64,000 nucleotides of DNA from assembly GCA_013397865.1 (NCBI GenBank), contig VZTI01005567.1:1-64000 (forward strand), read 5' to 3'. The stretch is from Struthidea cinerea (Eukaryota > Chordata > Aves > Passeriformes > Corcoracidae). The translations under genes and the position numbers were made by a program. The first letter of the stretch is position 1; each line of letters opens with the position of its first letter. Below the pieces are notes generated by a model. It searched no databases, had not been told where the DNA came from, and saw nothing but the letters and a program-made list of their open reading frames with translations. Positions 24,793 through 37,483 of this stretch are shown one piece after another.

Positions 24793-24932
24793 CTTGAGTA
24801 TTAGGAGGAGAAAGTGAACAATGCGGTGGTTGAAATCACCGTGCACTTTCGCCCTTGTGCTCCTTTCCTTGCCTGCGCCTCCTTGTAGCTTTGCTCCTGG
24901 CTCTCATGGGAACACTAATTCCGTATTTACTG
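24793..24932 (+). CDS. Candidate first coding exon with signal peptide, unknown gene
   Basis: A strong acceptor (TCTTTTTTGCAG) is followed by a short leader, an ATG at 24821 and an open frame MRWLKSPCTFALVLLSLPAP..., ending at a consensus donor (ACTG|GTAAGC) at 24932/24933 in phase 1. The first 25 residues have the plan of a signal peptide: a basic start, the hydrophobic core FALVLLSL, then small residues. The mature part would begin near APGSHGNTNS. I do not recognise the family. A possible phase-compatible second exon starts at 26293. It may instead be a chance open segment within the KCNIP1 intron. Confidence 0.35.
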
Positions 24933-27900
24933 GTAAGCTACATAACTGGTGCTGCACAGTTCCTCTTTACACTGACTCAGAGAGGGAGTGTGGGGTCACT
25001 GCTGGAAAGGCCAAATACCTGAGAGTGCTCTGTGAGTGTGGGTGGCAGCACAGATCAAAGCCGCTTAGGGCAACCTGGAGCTAAAGGCAGTAGCCCCTGT
25101 CAGTCTATGATCCTTTTGCGAATACTAGTTTTAGCCAAGAAAAGAAAAATTTCAGAGACCTTTGCTGGCTTTGCTTGAGGTCCTGTTTTAGCGTTCTATC
25201 CCTGACCCTTAACTGGGGGAAGAAAAAGGGAAGACACAATGTCAGAACAGGCATTTCAAGCTTCAAATACTCTACTTTGTATCCGCCTAAGTTTATTTAC
25301 AATGTGTTGTTTCCCACTTATTTTATTCCAAGGTAATAAACCCTTTGGCTAAGACCAAAATAGATTACATTTGAGCGATAATTTCCCATAATTCTTTTAA
25401 AAGACCTTGCCGTATCTGTAAATTAGTGAAGTAGCTGCATTTAAAATTATCAGCCTCCAGAACCGCAAGTAGCTATCTGACAAATTAAAGAGAATTAAGG
25501 TATATTTCTGGGGATTAATTTTCCCTGTAGAGTGATAATGGAAGAAAAATCATGTGAGAGAAGGTATGTGGCTCTGAAAGAGACATTGTGTAAACGTCAG
25601 CATACAAGGATTGTAGCTTTTGCTTTGTAAATAAAAGTATGAGGAGACTGTAAACATTACAGGAATGGCAGGGAACAAGAGCTTCTGGTGTTTACTTGCT
25701 GTACTGCTCTGCAATGAGTACTTGCTGTTGTCCTTTGGGCACCATCTGTATTGCAGAATGCTTTGTTCCAGCCCCTTCTGCTCCTCGTGGCCAGCCGTTG
25801 CAGGGAGGTGTTCGTTCAGAGAGTGCTTAACCCTCCCAAGGAATCCGTCTGACTTTGCTGGGATGCTGAAACTTCAAGGGAGTCTGGTTTGACCCCACAT
25901 GCTACTGAACAGTTTGTTCTTGTGATGTCACATGAATTAAATTTATTCAGTGTTTGCAGGTGACCTGTTCCACATTAGGTTGCCCTGTGTAACAGGGGGT
26001 TCTTGCTGGAAATCTGAGTCAGATTATATAAATAATGTCTGTAGTCAAACAGAAGTTATGTGAATTTGCAAACTCTGAACTCCTTTTTGACTCTAATGTA
26101 AAGAGCTATTCAGGTGTTAGAAGGGAGGGAAAGGAAAAAAAAATAAAGAAGCGCTGTCTTCCACTTGCTCAGAACTGCTTATTCAGTTCTTCTAAGCATA
26201 TCCATAAGGGTTGTTTTCACATTAGGGCATAAGAAAAACTCACTGGCTATGAGATAAAGCCAATTTAATAAGTATTGTCATTTTATTTCCAGGACTCTCT
26301 AATGCTTCTAAAGAATCACTAAGCTGTGAAATGAGCACAGTTGTTTGGATCGTTAGAGAGCCCTGCAAAGCTCCCCCTTCCTAATTGAAACATATTCACA
26401 GTGTAGTACATTGTCATATTTAATGGGCTTCATAAAAAGAAGCTGTAGCTCTTGAACAAGGAAGAGTCACATACTGAAAATTATATGAGTCAGGAGCACA
26501 AGGTACTAGATGTTGGCAGGCCTACATCAAGCACAGGCAAGCTTTAAGACTGGCTGCTTCCTTTTAAGTAGCTACATTAACGAAAAGTTTGGATTTGCTG
26601 TTAACTCACCAATTTCATGAGGGTTGAGAGTGTCCTCAGAACGTTTTTACACAGATACTTTACCATGAATTTTGAATGGTTTGTTTAGCTTCCAGCTTCA
26701 CAGCGTGGTGGCTGCGCAGTTCTGATGACTGAGTGGAAGGTAGCTGTTCTGTGATGAGCCTCCCCTATGCATGTCATACCTGCAGTAAAGCATAACACTA
26801 TTATTCCCCTTTGAAGTTACTGAGAACTCTTGAACTGCTGTGTCTTGAAACTGAAGTTAGAGAGGATTATTAACTGTTTCCTGCATCAAACCGTCTGTGG
26901 GCACACGCTGCTTTCAGAGAAAAGGGATATAGTTTTCAGTCAGCGAGTAAGTGCATATGCTGTTTCTCAGTCTGGGTCTTGTATGTGTAATCAGTTCTTA
27001 ATAATGTTATTCTAAGTAGAGGAGGCCTCAATATTAAAAAAAAAAAAATAAAAAAAATCTAACCACCACCACAAGAAAACCCAGCCCACAAAACCCATAA
27101 AATCAAAAAACTCACAACACAAAGTGAACTTAGAATTGTGGTAGAATTGTGGATTTAGAAGTATTACACAACATTATTGTTTATCCTTGCTTTATTAGAT
27201 GGGCACAAAGCGATAACTGCCTTTGCCTAGCAAGGGAGAGGTGATCAGTCGACTGGTTTTGGAGAGTTTCTGCCCTTTGCTCTGCCCACTTTGTAGTCAG
27301 AAGTACATGGGAGACATGGGGGTTGCTCCAAGACCATGTCCTCTTCCACCTTACTCCTTTTATCTGCCACGGTGACCTGTGCTATCTCACTGTTACATGC
27401 TGAACTGTATTGACAGTAGCCAGCAAACCTGAATAACAAATTTTCAGCACAGTCAGAAATTGGGGTTGTCTGATTTTGTCTGAGGGTATGTCTCAGTCGT
27501 GTAATATGTATCATGTTACACTTGATGCTTTTGAGAAATTTCCTGAACTTGTGATTTTACTACAGGGACTCTGATACAATTAAGTAAGAAATAGAGCACA
27601 GAGGTAACCTGTGCTCACGCTGGGAGACATAAGCATTGCCAGATAACGACGGCACTTGCTTAACCAGGATAGGATGGAGGGATGACTCTGGCAGTGATGC
27701 TGTTAATGGTCTCAGCTGTCATCTGGGAAGTTGATTTCTGCAGTGAAATAGGTAAATTTGACTGTCTGAACTTTGTTCAGTGTTTGTACTGTATCTGAAA
27801 GAAGAGCTTTCACCTCTTCATCTATAGAATGGGAACAGTATTTTCTTTCTTACTATCTTAAGGCAAAATACGTTAATGAAATGTCATTTTATAATGAAAA

Positions 27901-28851
27901 GCACTTGATACGTTAGCCGAGTACAACTTTGTATGTAGTCTGATCAATGAAAGGAAATTTTTTTCCCCTTGATTGGATAGTTTGCCAAGCTGACAAAATG
28001 CAGGTAGAATAGAGGAAAAATCTAAAGAAGCTTTCACAAAATTGGATATTTAGACACAACAGTCTGTGACGTTAAGCCTAGGGGAATGTTATTTTTGAAC
28101 AAGTAAGTAGAATTGAACAGTACTCTATAGCAGAAGAGATCAGAGACCTGTTGTTGTGACTTTTTAATTTTTTCAATTTAGATAGAGCCCCTGTATTTCT
28201 GTCGAACAAACCCCAGGTCGCAGTATGGGTATGTGCAGTCCAGCAGGTTTTATGTACGTCAACCCTACTGCATATGCAACTTCCAGATGAGTATCTTAAA
28301 TTAAGCAATTCCAGCATGTTCTGTATGATACAATTTACTGCCTCAGTTCTGTTCAAACGGTCTGGTTATGGCAAGACGTAGAAATGGTAAAACTTTTTTC
28401 TTTACTGCCTTCAGGAAAAACCTAGGTGGTTTTGGAAGTCTCAGTATTGACAACTTGACTATGAGGCATGCACCATAGATATTATTTTGTTGTTGCTTAT
28501 CAAATAATGATAAGAAGAATATATCACAATAATATATCATAATAATGATAATGGAAAGTTGGGGCAGTTGGTATGGTTCATGTGAACTGCCTGTTGAAAT
28601 TCCACAGCTGCTTGCTCTGATCCCCGATGCCGTTGATCCCTTTGCTGGAAACTCTGCTGATGTGCAACTGTTGTTACCATGAGCAAGGTGCTTCATACCT
28701 CTTTGTCCATGGGCACCTTTTACTGCTTCCACACCTTTACTGTTCTCCTGTATTGGGAAAGGGGGATTGAGAGGATGTGGCAGGTGAGAGTGGGAGCTTC
28801 ATGTCATCGGAACTGCGGGAAAAACAAAAACTCCCCGACAACATTTTTTAG
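24933..28851. other. Intronic DNA with weak exon-like segment at 26293
   Basis: At 26293 a good acceptor (TTTTATTTCCAG) opens a frame in the phase left by 24932. It reads GLSNASKESLSCEMSTVVWI then VREPCKAPPS and stops at TAA, with no convincing donor. An A-rich tract lies at 27029-27059. The AT-rich low-complexity stretch near 28500-28555 is simple sequence. Confidence 0.35.
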
Positions 28852-29522
28852 TGTTAGAGAATTAAGGCATTACTTTACGCTGGCCAGGACGTTGTTCTGG
28901 CCAGGATGTGCAACAGAAATAATTTCGTCCACACATTGCCTGGGTTGTGCAGAGAAAATCCTTCCATCACACACGGTTCTTTACTAGATTTTTCACATAC
29001 TTATACAGACAAAACCAGATAAATTAATTGGTTCAATGTTCATTGGTCCCAAGTTACGCAGTTCTCAGTATTTGGTTTCCTATTGGTTATTAATCCCTTC
29101 GTCTTCGTTGTTAATCAGGTCCTCGTTCTTCGTTCTCTTATCAATCTTTTCCCAGACAAGGTGTCTCCGACACACCAGGAAGGACTTTCGGGCATTGAAG
29201 TTCATTAATGATCGCGTATCTCTTGTGCATCCCCTGGTAGCTCCCCGTCCATTGAGATGTTAAGCTCATCAGGCCTTGCCCAGGGAACAGAGTTTTTGAA
29301 AAGAAGCTTCCATTCCCTTCCCCCTGGGTGAAGACGAACAAAACCCCTTACTAAAGTTGGTGAAAAAATTTTGGTTCTATCATTTCCAACATTCAGACAA
29401 AGTTTATTAGAGAAACCCCGCTGTTGAGCCATGAGGTGCAGAAAGGACTTCCTTGCTTTCAAAACGCTTTTTTAGAGAGGAGTCTAGGTGCGGCTGAATT
29501 CAGTCTTAGCCTCAGACTGTCA
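28852..29522. mobile_element. Possible LTR or other retroelement fragment
   Basis: A block with more CpG than its flanks, bounded by TGTTAGAG at 28852 and CTGTCA at 29522. It contains an internal direct repeat CTGGCCAGGAYGT (about 28879 and 28897), and an AATAAA on the minus strand near 29405. Overlapping open frames on both strands suggest degenerate repeat DNA. I do not recognise the family, and no target duplication is visible. Confidence 0.3.
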
Positions 29523-29939
29523 ATGGTTTAAGTAACTTTGTTTTGCCGTATTAAAGATAGCAAATCAGATATATTTATATAAAATGAATTATTTATTATT
29601 ACAAATGATTAGACAAAAGATCTTCATCAGAATTATTTACTACACAGTTTAAAATCTAAAACTACTTGCTGTATATAGTGTACTGCACTATATGAAAACA
29701 GTTATATGTGTTTTATGCATGGAAAGGAGAAGAAATAAGACGTCCTTTCATTTCCCTGGGTTTGGGTTGCAGAAAATGGGGTGTTAAGTTGCCCCCATGC
29801 TGCTGGGGATAGCCTATATCACTGCTCCCCACAGGCAGTTCTAGTTTGATGCCACTTTCCGTGATGGCAAAGAAAGAACAGACCTGGACACCAGACACCA
29901 AGAAACATTAATGCCCATTTGTTGTTTTTGCAGACCTAG
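29523..29939. other. Intronic DNA, no feature seen
   Basis: AT-rich, without recognisable features up to the acceptor-like tract at 29921-29939. Confidence 0.5.
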
Positions 29940-30152
29940 TATTTTGTGGGACCTTTTTTGTTTACTAACCCTCAAGAGCAGTCTGAAGCACACCTTTCGG
30001 CTACTTCACTGCTTGTTTCTGATATGGTAGTGTTCAACAGCTCAGGAATTAGCATTTGTGTCTATAACAGTGGTCCATTGATCCGAATCTTCTCAACACT
30101 TAACGCTGAGTTCACCCTTTCGATGCTTTTGACTTCTCAGATTGTCAGAGAG
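29940..30152 (+). CDS. Candidate internal exon, unknown gene
   Basis: A pyrimidine tract with two close AGs (TTTTTGCAGACCTAG) precedes 213 bases open in one frame, ending in a consensus donor (GAGAG|GTAAGA) at 30152/30153. The frame only works if the second AG is used, because the first leaves an in-frame TAG. The translation starts YFVGPFLFTNPQEQSEAHLS and later reads MVVFNSSGISICVYNSGPLI and RIFSTLNAEFTL. It resembles beta-strand-rich extracellular sequence and has a possible NSS sequon. It holds four CpG in a CpG-poor area. No family is recognised. Confidence 0.3.
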
Positions 30153-33100
30153 GTAAGAGTCTTGTGATTCCCTCACAGATCTGCTGCTGCAGTTCCTAGA
30201 TGTGTTTTGGCTCTTAATAAAGAGTCATCAAGGAATAAAAGTGGCTCTGAGCATTTTTTCCCTATCAGTTTTCAGCTGAGAAGTTCAAGTCTGGTAGGCT
30301 ACATACCATACCTCTTCCATGCTCTCCATTGTGTTCAAAATTTAATATGGGAAAGGTAGATTAATTTGTCATTAGCTGTCAGCTACATATGCTGCTCTAG
30401 GGCCAGTGGACATTCAGCTTCTAATTGCAGCTTGTTTTGTTGTTCAGCTCAATTGTTTCTGTTGTTTTCAATAAAACTAATCTGCTGAAAGCAAATTGTA
30501 TCCTCATTAGGACTAATTGATAGTTGCCTTCTTTTAAAATAACTTCATGTAAGGCTTTGCGTAGAGCAATAAACTGAAATTTTATTCAGCTGCAGACTTC
30601 TTGTCAAACATTTTGCAAAGAGAGACAGATGCCATACAGAAATAGTTCTGCAAACCCTAGCACTTTCTTTGTGTTTTATGCTTTTCCAAATGTTACTTTT
30701 GTTCTTTATTCAGACTAGCAAAACTTGTGAAGCCTGTCAGGTTGGATTCTGCTGCCCTGGAAATCAGGGGATGTAGGAGCTGAAAACAATCATGTCTTAA
30801 TACTGGTTCTTATAACCTATTTCCCGAGGAAATTCTGTTCCAGGATTCCTTTGGCGATAAAACTTATGATAACATTTATCTATCTGTACAGCTCGCTGAA
30901 ATGTTATCTTGTTGAAAGCCATGAAAATAGCTTTAGTTAACTGAGAGCAGAGACAGTGGGGGATCAGTTAGCTTTGCTCTGTTCTTTCAGCTCACACAAG
31001 ACTTTCAGCTTTTCATCACTATTGCTTTCTTTAAAGTTTAGTTAAAGCCCGTAAGACAGAAATAGATTGTGATCCAAATATGGCACTGGCAGTTCCCGTC
31101 TCCTAACAGTCAGGGTACGGTAGCTGGAGGAGGCCTGTATGAGTGAGACTGGAAGGGACACAGCTGTCAAGTGATGCTGCGTGTTTGCGGTTCAGGCAGT
31201 CCGGCAGTGGCAAGTCTTCCTGAGGAACACTCTAGTTCCAACAGCTTCCCCAGCCGCAGGTCAGTTGTTGCGCGTTGTCTCATCTCCGCGTCATTCCCTG
31301 GGGCAGCAGCAAGGATGCAGATCCCACAGTCAATTCTATTGGCTGCTGTTTTGAGAGCAGTGGGTGATGCTACCCTGTGCACAAAGCAGTTCTCTCCTGT
31401 TTGTAAAACAATAATACTGGTTTGCCTTCATTTAGAATTTTTTCTCTTGATCCAAAGTTTTAACTAATTTCAGATCAAATTAGTTCTACCCACTCTATCA
31501 GAAAGTGTACTCGGTGCATAGGACTAAGAGGGTTTTTTTGTTTGTTTGTTTGATCTGGACTAATATATTTGTTTATCCATTCTTGTTAAGTGCCAGCTGT
31601 GGACCCAGCACTCAAAGTCGCAGGGCAGAATGTAGAACTTCTAGGGGAATTTGAACTTGTCCTGGTGGTTGTTTTTCATCTGATCTTCTCAATTAGATCA
31701 TATATCTGAATAAAACAGAAATAACAGCAGTGAGAAATTTTGTTTGCTGTGTCCTTTTTCCTGGCACCAAGTAACACATTCACCTGCACATAGGTCCTTG
31801 GAAAGCCTTAACAGTGCAGGAGCAAGATACTGCCAGCTGCTTTGTTCTTCCTGATGTTTCTTGCAGTGGCTGGTGTAAAAGGACACTTTCTGAGCACAAA
31901 GACAGCTTGGCAATGGGGGCAGACGAGATGCCCAGATGAGCAGTCTGCTCTTCAAAAACTGGAAAGTAGCTGTGTTCAGTTTTCTCTTTGTGCTTCCCAG
32001 GGACTAGGGGAATTGGGATTAAGTGTGGATTTCAGAGTGCTGTCTGGCATGGGGTGTCCATGTTTCATCTGCATCTAGCAAGGACTGCCTGCTAAGGAAA
32101 AGTTAAGCAAGTCAGGCATGGTTTACTTGCAGTGCTGATATAATCTGTACATAGATCAGTCAAGGGTATCATTCATGTCTTAAAAATGCATGCAGAATTT
32201 TGTGTGCCCTTGGAAAGAGGTGGAAATCCTGAAGACATTTCTGCATGGAATCCTTGCCATGGACGGACACAATGCCCTGCGGCTTGGTCCATGCGGGCAG
32301 CCACGCAGTCATCGCTTAGAATCTGTACCTTTACAGAGAGCAAAACAAGAACAGGTTTTGATCTTGTGGCTTCTTCTTCTTTTAATTCCTGAAGCAAGTG
32401 GGTACTCAATTTTGAAGTTGATCGTTTGCAGCTCAAGAGAAAGCATGGTTTGCAAAACTAATGACTCAAGGAAAAAGTACAAGGGAAATGTCAGTTTAAG
32501 GAGTGGGTGGAATGAAGAAAAAAGGCAAAGTCAAGCTTTTCCTTCTTATTCTGGTATCTTTTCTAACTGAAGTGTCTGTTCCAAACATTGCTGAAGGGTG
32601 CTTAAGCCAAATTTCCAACCTCCCTGTGTCTTATTTACTGTTTCTCAGAAACACATAAATCACCCTGAATGAGAGAAAAGGATATTGCATCAAGCTTGTG
32701 GGTTACCAAGACTACTGAGCTGGTATGGAGAAACAGGATTTAGGCAAACAAAATTATTTCTGTGATTGTTCCTCACTGTGCTAATTCCAGGATGTGCTTC
32801 TGGTTTTGGTCCCAACCGCACAGTGACTTTGGAGATGCCATGATTAGGGCTATGAAAAGGCTTTTTCAGTTTCACAGCTGTACCTAGGGCTGTCAAATGG
32901 GGAATAATTTTTAGATTGGAGTAAACATGTAATTTTTGTATTTTATCTGGCAAATATAATGCTGGAAAGAAATTTCTTCTTTTAAAAGGAAATATCCCTT
33001 TGTTTCAGCATAAAGGTTTTTACTGTGGACTTGTATAGAACAAATGATAGAAATAAAGTGAACCATTTGGAAAGGGTGATTGTCAAATATTTCAGGGATT

Positions 33101-33481
33101 TGACAGCATACATTTAGGGGGTGGAAAGATCCAAGTGCAATGAGAGATACTTCTGAGTGCCTGAAACCTCTTCTCATACCTTTTAGAAAAGCCAAGAGCC
33201 AAACTTTGTTAAACTGGCAGGTGGGAGACTGTGTTCTCTGTATGTCCTTAGTTACTGAAAGTGCTTTTGCATGAAGAAGTCAGTCTTTGTCAGAACAGGG
33301 ACTGGGACTCAAGAATTTCTTTTCCCAGGCTGGTGCTGTGAATGCAGGTATTGGTGCAAAATAGAGCTGAGTCAGGGTGAGGTACCTCCAACTTCTTGAC
33401 ATCTCTTCAGGTTGTTCCTAATGCTCAATGGGCTGTTCCAGCTAGAACTTTGTACTGAATTCAACTTAAATGTGATTTTAG
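30153..33481. other. Intronic DNA; small CpG cluster at about 31160-31330
   Basis: Mostly AT-rich. A compact CpG cluster at about 31170-31310 carries open frames on both strands and could be a small regulatory element or old repeat. A frame at 30717-30776 encoding TSKTCEACQVGFCCPGNQGM follows an acceptor-like sequence but lacks a donor. Confidence 0.35.
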
Positions 33482-33587
33482 AAAACCGAAGTTATATTTT
33501 ATGGAGAAGCCTGTAGTTCCAGGAAAAAATTTCTTGGATGTGACATTGCCGACTGTGGGAAAATGACTGGGGACTCTGTGGACATGT
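33482..33587 (+). other. Weak candidate exon
   Basis: After ATGTGATTTTAG a frame reads KTEVIFYGEACSSRKKFLGC then DIADCGKMTGDSVDM before a stop. The cysteine spacing and phase (0) would suit the candidate exon ending at 30152. The pyrimidine tract is poor and the only nearby donor (AT|GTAACT) is weak, so I give it low weight. Confidence 0.18.
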
Positions 33588-33639
33588 AACTGGGAATACA
33601 ATTAGAGAAAACTGAAGAGTTATATTAGCATCTTAACAG

Positions 33640-34780
33640 GAGTTATAACAGTACAGAAATTACAGGGTAAATCACGTTTGCTGCTCCCTGGGTGGAATGC
33701 AGTTGGCATGACTTGAAACCTGTTCCAGGATGATTCTCCATCCACACACTCCTGCTGAGGGGGATGGAATGTAGGGTGGGGTGGAGCAGAGACACTGTCG
33801 CCAGACTCTGTGGGAATCCTTGCAGGGAAGGGAACTCGATGGTACTTCGCAGCTGGTAAACCTAATACCCGGGAAGATAAGGGAAGATATCCTACTGCTG
33901 AGCCAGCGACTGTGGTGAAATCCCTCTCCTTAGGTGAACTCGCTTCATTAAAGCCTAATAATAATATTAATCCACCCCTCCATCCCAAAGTTCCCTGCCC
34001 CGGAGGTATAGTCACCCCTCACTGGGCACGTGCTCTGTGTTCTTTCTGACTGTATCCGTAAAAGCAAGAGAATTTTCCACCCATCAGTAACAAAGGGGTG
34101 TCTGTCTGACTTGAGTCACTCAAACTCCATCTAAACACCAAGAAATAACATAAAAAAATCAGACGAGAATGGGGGAAAAGTTAGGGAAGACTCCATCATA
34201 ACTGCTGGGATCAGTCGAGGGGCTGAACCTCTCTTCTCCCCCACTGGGATGCCTGTTGGATAAGAATCATACGTTATGCTTGCTGAACATTTTATTTGGA
34301 ATTAGAGCTTGCCCGTATATTCCTTTAGGCGTATTTTTGCAGTCAGACACTATCACCGACAATTTTCAAACCTTAATCTGTCACAATTTTATATTAATAA
34401 TGAGCGTTAGTCTGTAAACTGTCAGTGTGAATCCTTCCCGGGCACTGGCAGTCACTGGCAGCAGGGAACACACTCCAAAAAAAGAAAGACCTGCTGAGGG
34501 GTCTACCTTGTGCTGTTGGTGTTTCCCTGACTAAGTCAGTCGAACACTCCCTGATCCAGCAGGACAGCTCAGTGAAGGGTTCCCCTAAGGGGATGCTGAC
34601 AGACTGGTCGGGCACAAGGGTCTCAGCTTTCCTGGGGCACTGACAGACAAATTAAACACTGAGGGCCGAGTAAAACTCCCCACGCTAAGGGTCAAAGAAG
34701 CCTCCCATTTTCACGTGACGCTGACCAAGCTATTACTGCTACAATTACACAGAATGAGACAAGAAGGGTCACTTCAACTC
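33640..34780. other. CpG-enriched block, probably repeat-derived
   Basis: CpG and GC content rise here, with several short open frames on both strands (for example 33620-34015 and 34394-34615 minus). Runs such as CCTAAGGGGATG and CCCGGGAAGATAAGG give it the look of an old retroviral LTR or leader region, but I cannot place a terminus or a family. Confidence 0.25.
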
Positions 34781-37376
34781 TAGTATCTCTGTTGGGAAAC
34801 GAATTTCCTGACATCTGCAACTGAGACATGAATGTAAGAGCTCCCAAACTAGCAAATCTGGAATCTGTACATTCCTAAAGTATTGGCACTTTTATGATAT
34901 GAAGAAATAAGTGAAATCTATTTTCAGGATATGGTAAGCAAAAGTACTAGACAGCTCCCTGTTAGCATATTCTGTCTGGTAAATATTTGAAGACTATTTC
35001 ACCCAGCAGGCAGAAGCTGAACAGAGCAATTGTTTGCTCTGCTGTTTTATTTTTTCACAGTCTGTGTAGAAGTTTGCTTCAGTTTGAACTTCCCCCCCCC
35101 CTTGTTTTAAACACACTGTCAGAAAAACATGAATGAGTGATGTAAATAGAAAACTCATGAAACAGCTGGTTTCTAGATTGGGGCCCTTTTTGTAGTGTGG
35201 TATTTAAATGCTGCCAAACTTGGGCAGGAAGGTGAGCCGTTGAAGAAGCAGTAGTGCTGGCAGAAGTGGCGCATGCAGTGTGCACAGCCTGCACGATAAG
35301 GCTGCCCAAGGGGGTTTGCTCAGCTGTAGAACAGAGCCACAGCTTTTGGGTGCCATCTACGTATTTCACCGAGAAGAGTTTCAACCTTACTGGTCCTTAG
35401 GGTCTGGGTGACCGTTGCCTCTCTCCAGCCTGTGTCCTGGGTGTCTGCACCTGGGAGCCCAGTGACAGCTCAGGGTGTTTGGCCTCCTTCCCACAGCTGG
35501 ATGCTGCAAGCACTACTGTGCTGCTGCTGAAACACCAGTATTAAAACAATAGACTTAGGTCTTCTGTTGTGACAGCACTGATTTAACCAGTCATATTATG
35601 TACTCATTCACCTTGTGCTTTGCAACATCTTCATATTTATGGAAAGCGAAGGCCGTTTGAGAAGAAGCTAAAATAATTTTAAAACCTTACGTTTACTTGT
35701 GATGTCTCTGTACAGCTGGAATATAAGCCTGGTAAGCTTGGTGCAGTTGAATTCCCCCATAGAGCCTATTACAGTGTGAAACCAGGCGAGCAGTTCCTTT
35801 AGTGACAGACTTCTCTTGGTTTCATCATTTTTGCCTCTCATGTTTGGGCTGGATGGTATCTAACTTGAAAGTTAGGTTTTTATTGTGTCTGGAGTGTTCC
35901 CATCCTTGTGCTTTGTGAATTTTCTGATTCATGATGGGGCCAAGCCTTGCCCTGTGTGGGAGCATTAATGCGGCACCTCACCTCTACCTACTTGTCTGTT
36001 TAGTACGGAGATTTTGTTTGGGGATCATTTCTCCTGTCAAATTCAGTTGAAACTGGCCAGGTTAGGCAAGAGATCTGGGATGAGTTTCTGCAATCGCATA
36101 AAGCTTTTTCCTTAAGAAGTAATGCCAAAACACTCTGAAGCTGTGCTTTTCTTTCCAAGGTACTCTAAGTAGCATTTACTACAGGCTTAAGTTAAATCAT
36201 CGCTTTCAAGCATTAGCAGCCACATTGCTTACATAGCGATGGCTTTCCCAGCTGCAGGGAGAACAGAAACGTAATGATCCAAAGAGGATGGCTGTGCAGG
36301 AACGGTGGCTCAGCTCCCCAAGTCCCCATCATTGGGGGGAGAGCCCTTGGAACTGGAGCTGGGCTCGCTTGACTGGCTTAGCCTCGCTCTAGTGCTCTTG
36401 TTGAAGTAGTTTGGTTAACCAGTGCCGAAACAGTGAAGGTCCCAGCAAGCCTTAAAAAGACCACGTGTCTCCTGGAGCAGTCTTGTCTGAACTTTTGAAC
36501 ACAGTGACTGCTTTGAAAGTTGGCAGAGACCACTTTTACTCTTGGTTTGGCTGTGGGAATTCTCCCAGTTCATCCTAAGCTCCTGCCTTGATTGCCTGTA
36601 AGGATCAGCTCACCTCACCCTCTTGAGAGGAACAGTTTTTAACAGCAAGTGGTATCTACAGGTTCTAATAGCAAGTAGACCAGAGATCTAGACTATAGGG
36701 ATGTGGGGATTTTAAGCCTTTTGTCACTGTTTCTTAGGAATTGCACCCTGTTCTAGCAAGGACAGAATTTTCAGGAATTTGAGATAAATGTGGTTTCACC
36801 TAATCCAAAGTATTCACCCTATTTCTAATGGAAAGTGTTTGCAAGATACTCCCTGGTTGCTGTTCACCCACTGCGTTTGCATCACAGGAACTTTTAGGCC
36901 TGAAGCTGCTGTTCTGACAGCCTCTCTGGAAAGGACGAGCTCTCTGGAGACAGGTACATAGCAAAGTGTTGGAGCGATACTAACAATAGTGTGGAAGTAC
37001 TTTCCATGTTCTTAAAATAGCTACGCCTCAAGACTTTACATAGATATTGCTGAGTAGGTAGTGATTTTTTCTTCAGTTGGTTTTTTGTTTGGTTTGCATT
37101 TTTTTCTTCTTGCGAATTATTGCGGAGTTGTGTCTTTTAACACCTCTGCTAAAGAAATTCACTGTACTTCTGAAGAGATGATATCTTAACAACTGTGAGC
37201 TGTTGCCAAGTGCAGTCTATAAGAAAAGTGTTCTGTTATAATGAATGGATTTTATATTTAATACAGCCTTGAGGAAATTCTCCTCAATTTGTATAATTCT
37301 AAAACTTACAATAATGTATTGGTGTAGAAAAAAAAAGTGGTAATTATTAATCTGCTAAAATAGTGTATCTTTTCAG
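34781..37376. other. Intronic DNA with a possible 16-nt microexon at 35716
   Basis: At 35716-35731 the 16 bases CTGGAATATAAGCCTG lie between a good acceptor (GTCTCTGTACAG) and a good donor (GTAAGC). They end in phase 1, which would join in frame to 37377. At 36003-36138 another open run (YGDFVWGSFLLSNSVETGQ...) follows TTGTCTGTTTAG. Neither is certain. The rest is featureless. Confidence 0.25.
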
Positions 37377-37483
37377 CCACGCAAGGTGATGTCAATATTT
37401 CTGTGGCGATGGCATTTGGTTCTGGCTGGATACCCTTCTTCCAGCAAAGGGAAGTAGCCGAGACTCTGGCCGTGCTTTTGGAA
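37377..37483 (+). CDS. Candidate internal exon, unknown gene
   Basis: A strong acceptor (TGTATCTTTTCAG) and a good donor (GGAA|GTAAGA) bracket 107 bases. One frame (starting with the last two bases of a codon) is fully open, while the other two contain stops. It reads TQGDVNISVAMAFGSGWIPF then FQQREVAETLAVLLE, has an NIS sequon and four CpG. It has the look of a real coding exon of a secreted or membrane protein. I do not recognise the family, and it does not match KCNIP1 or other genes known to me from human 5q35. Confidence 0.35.
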
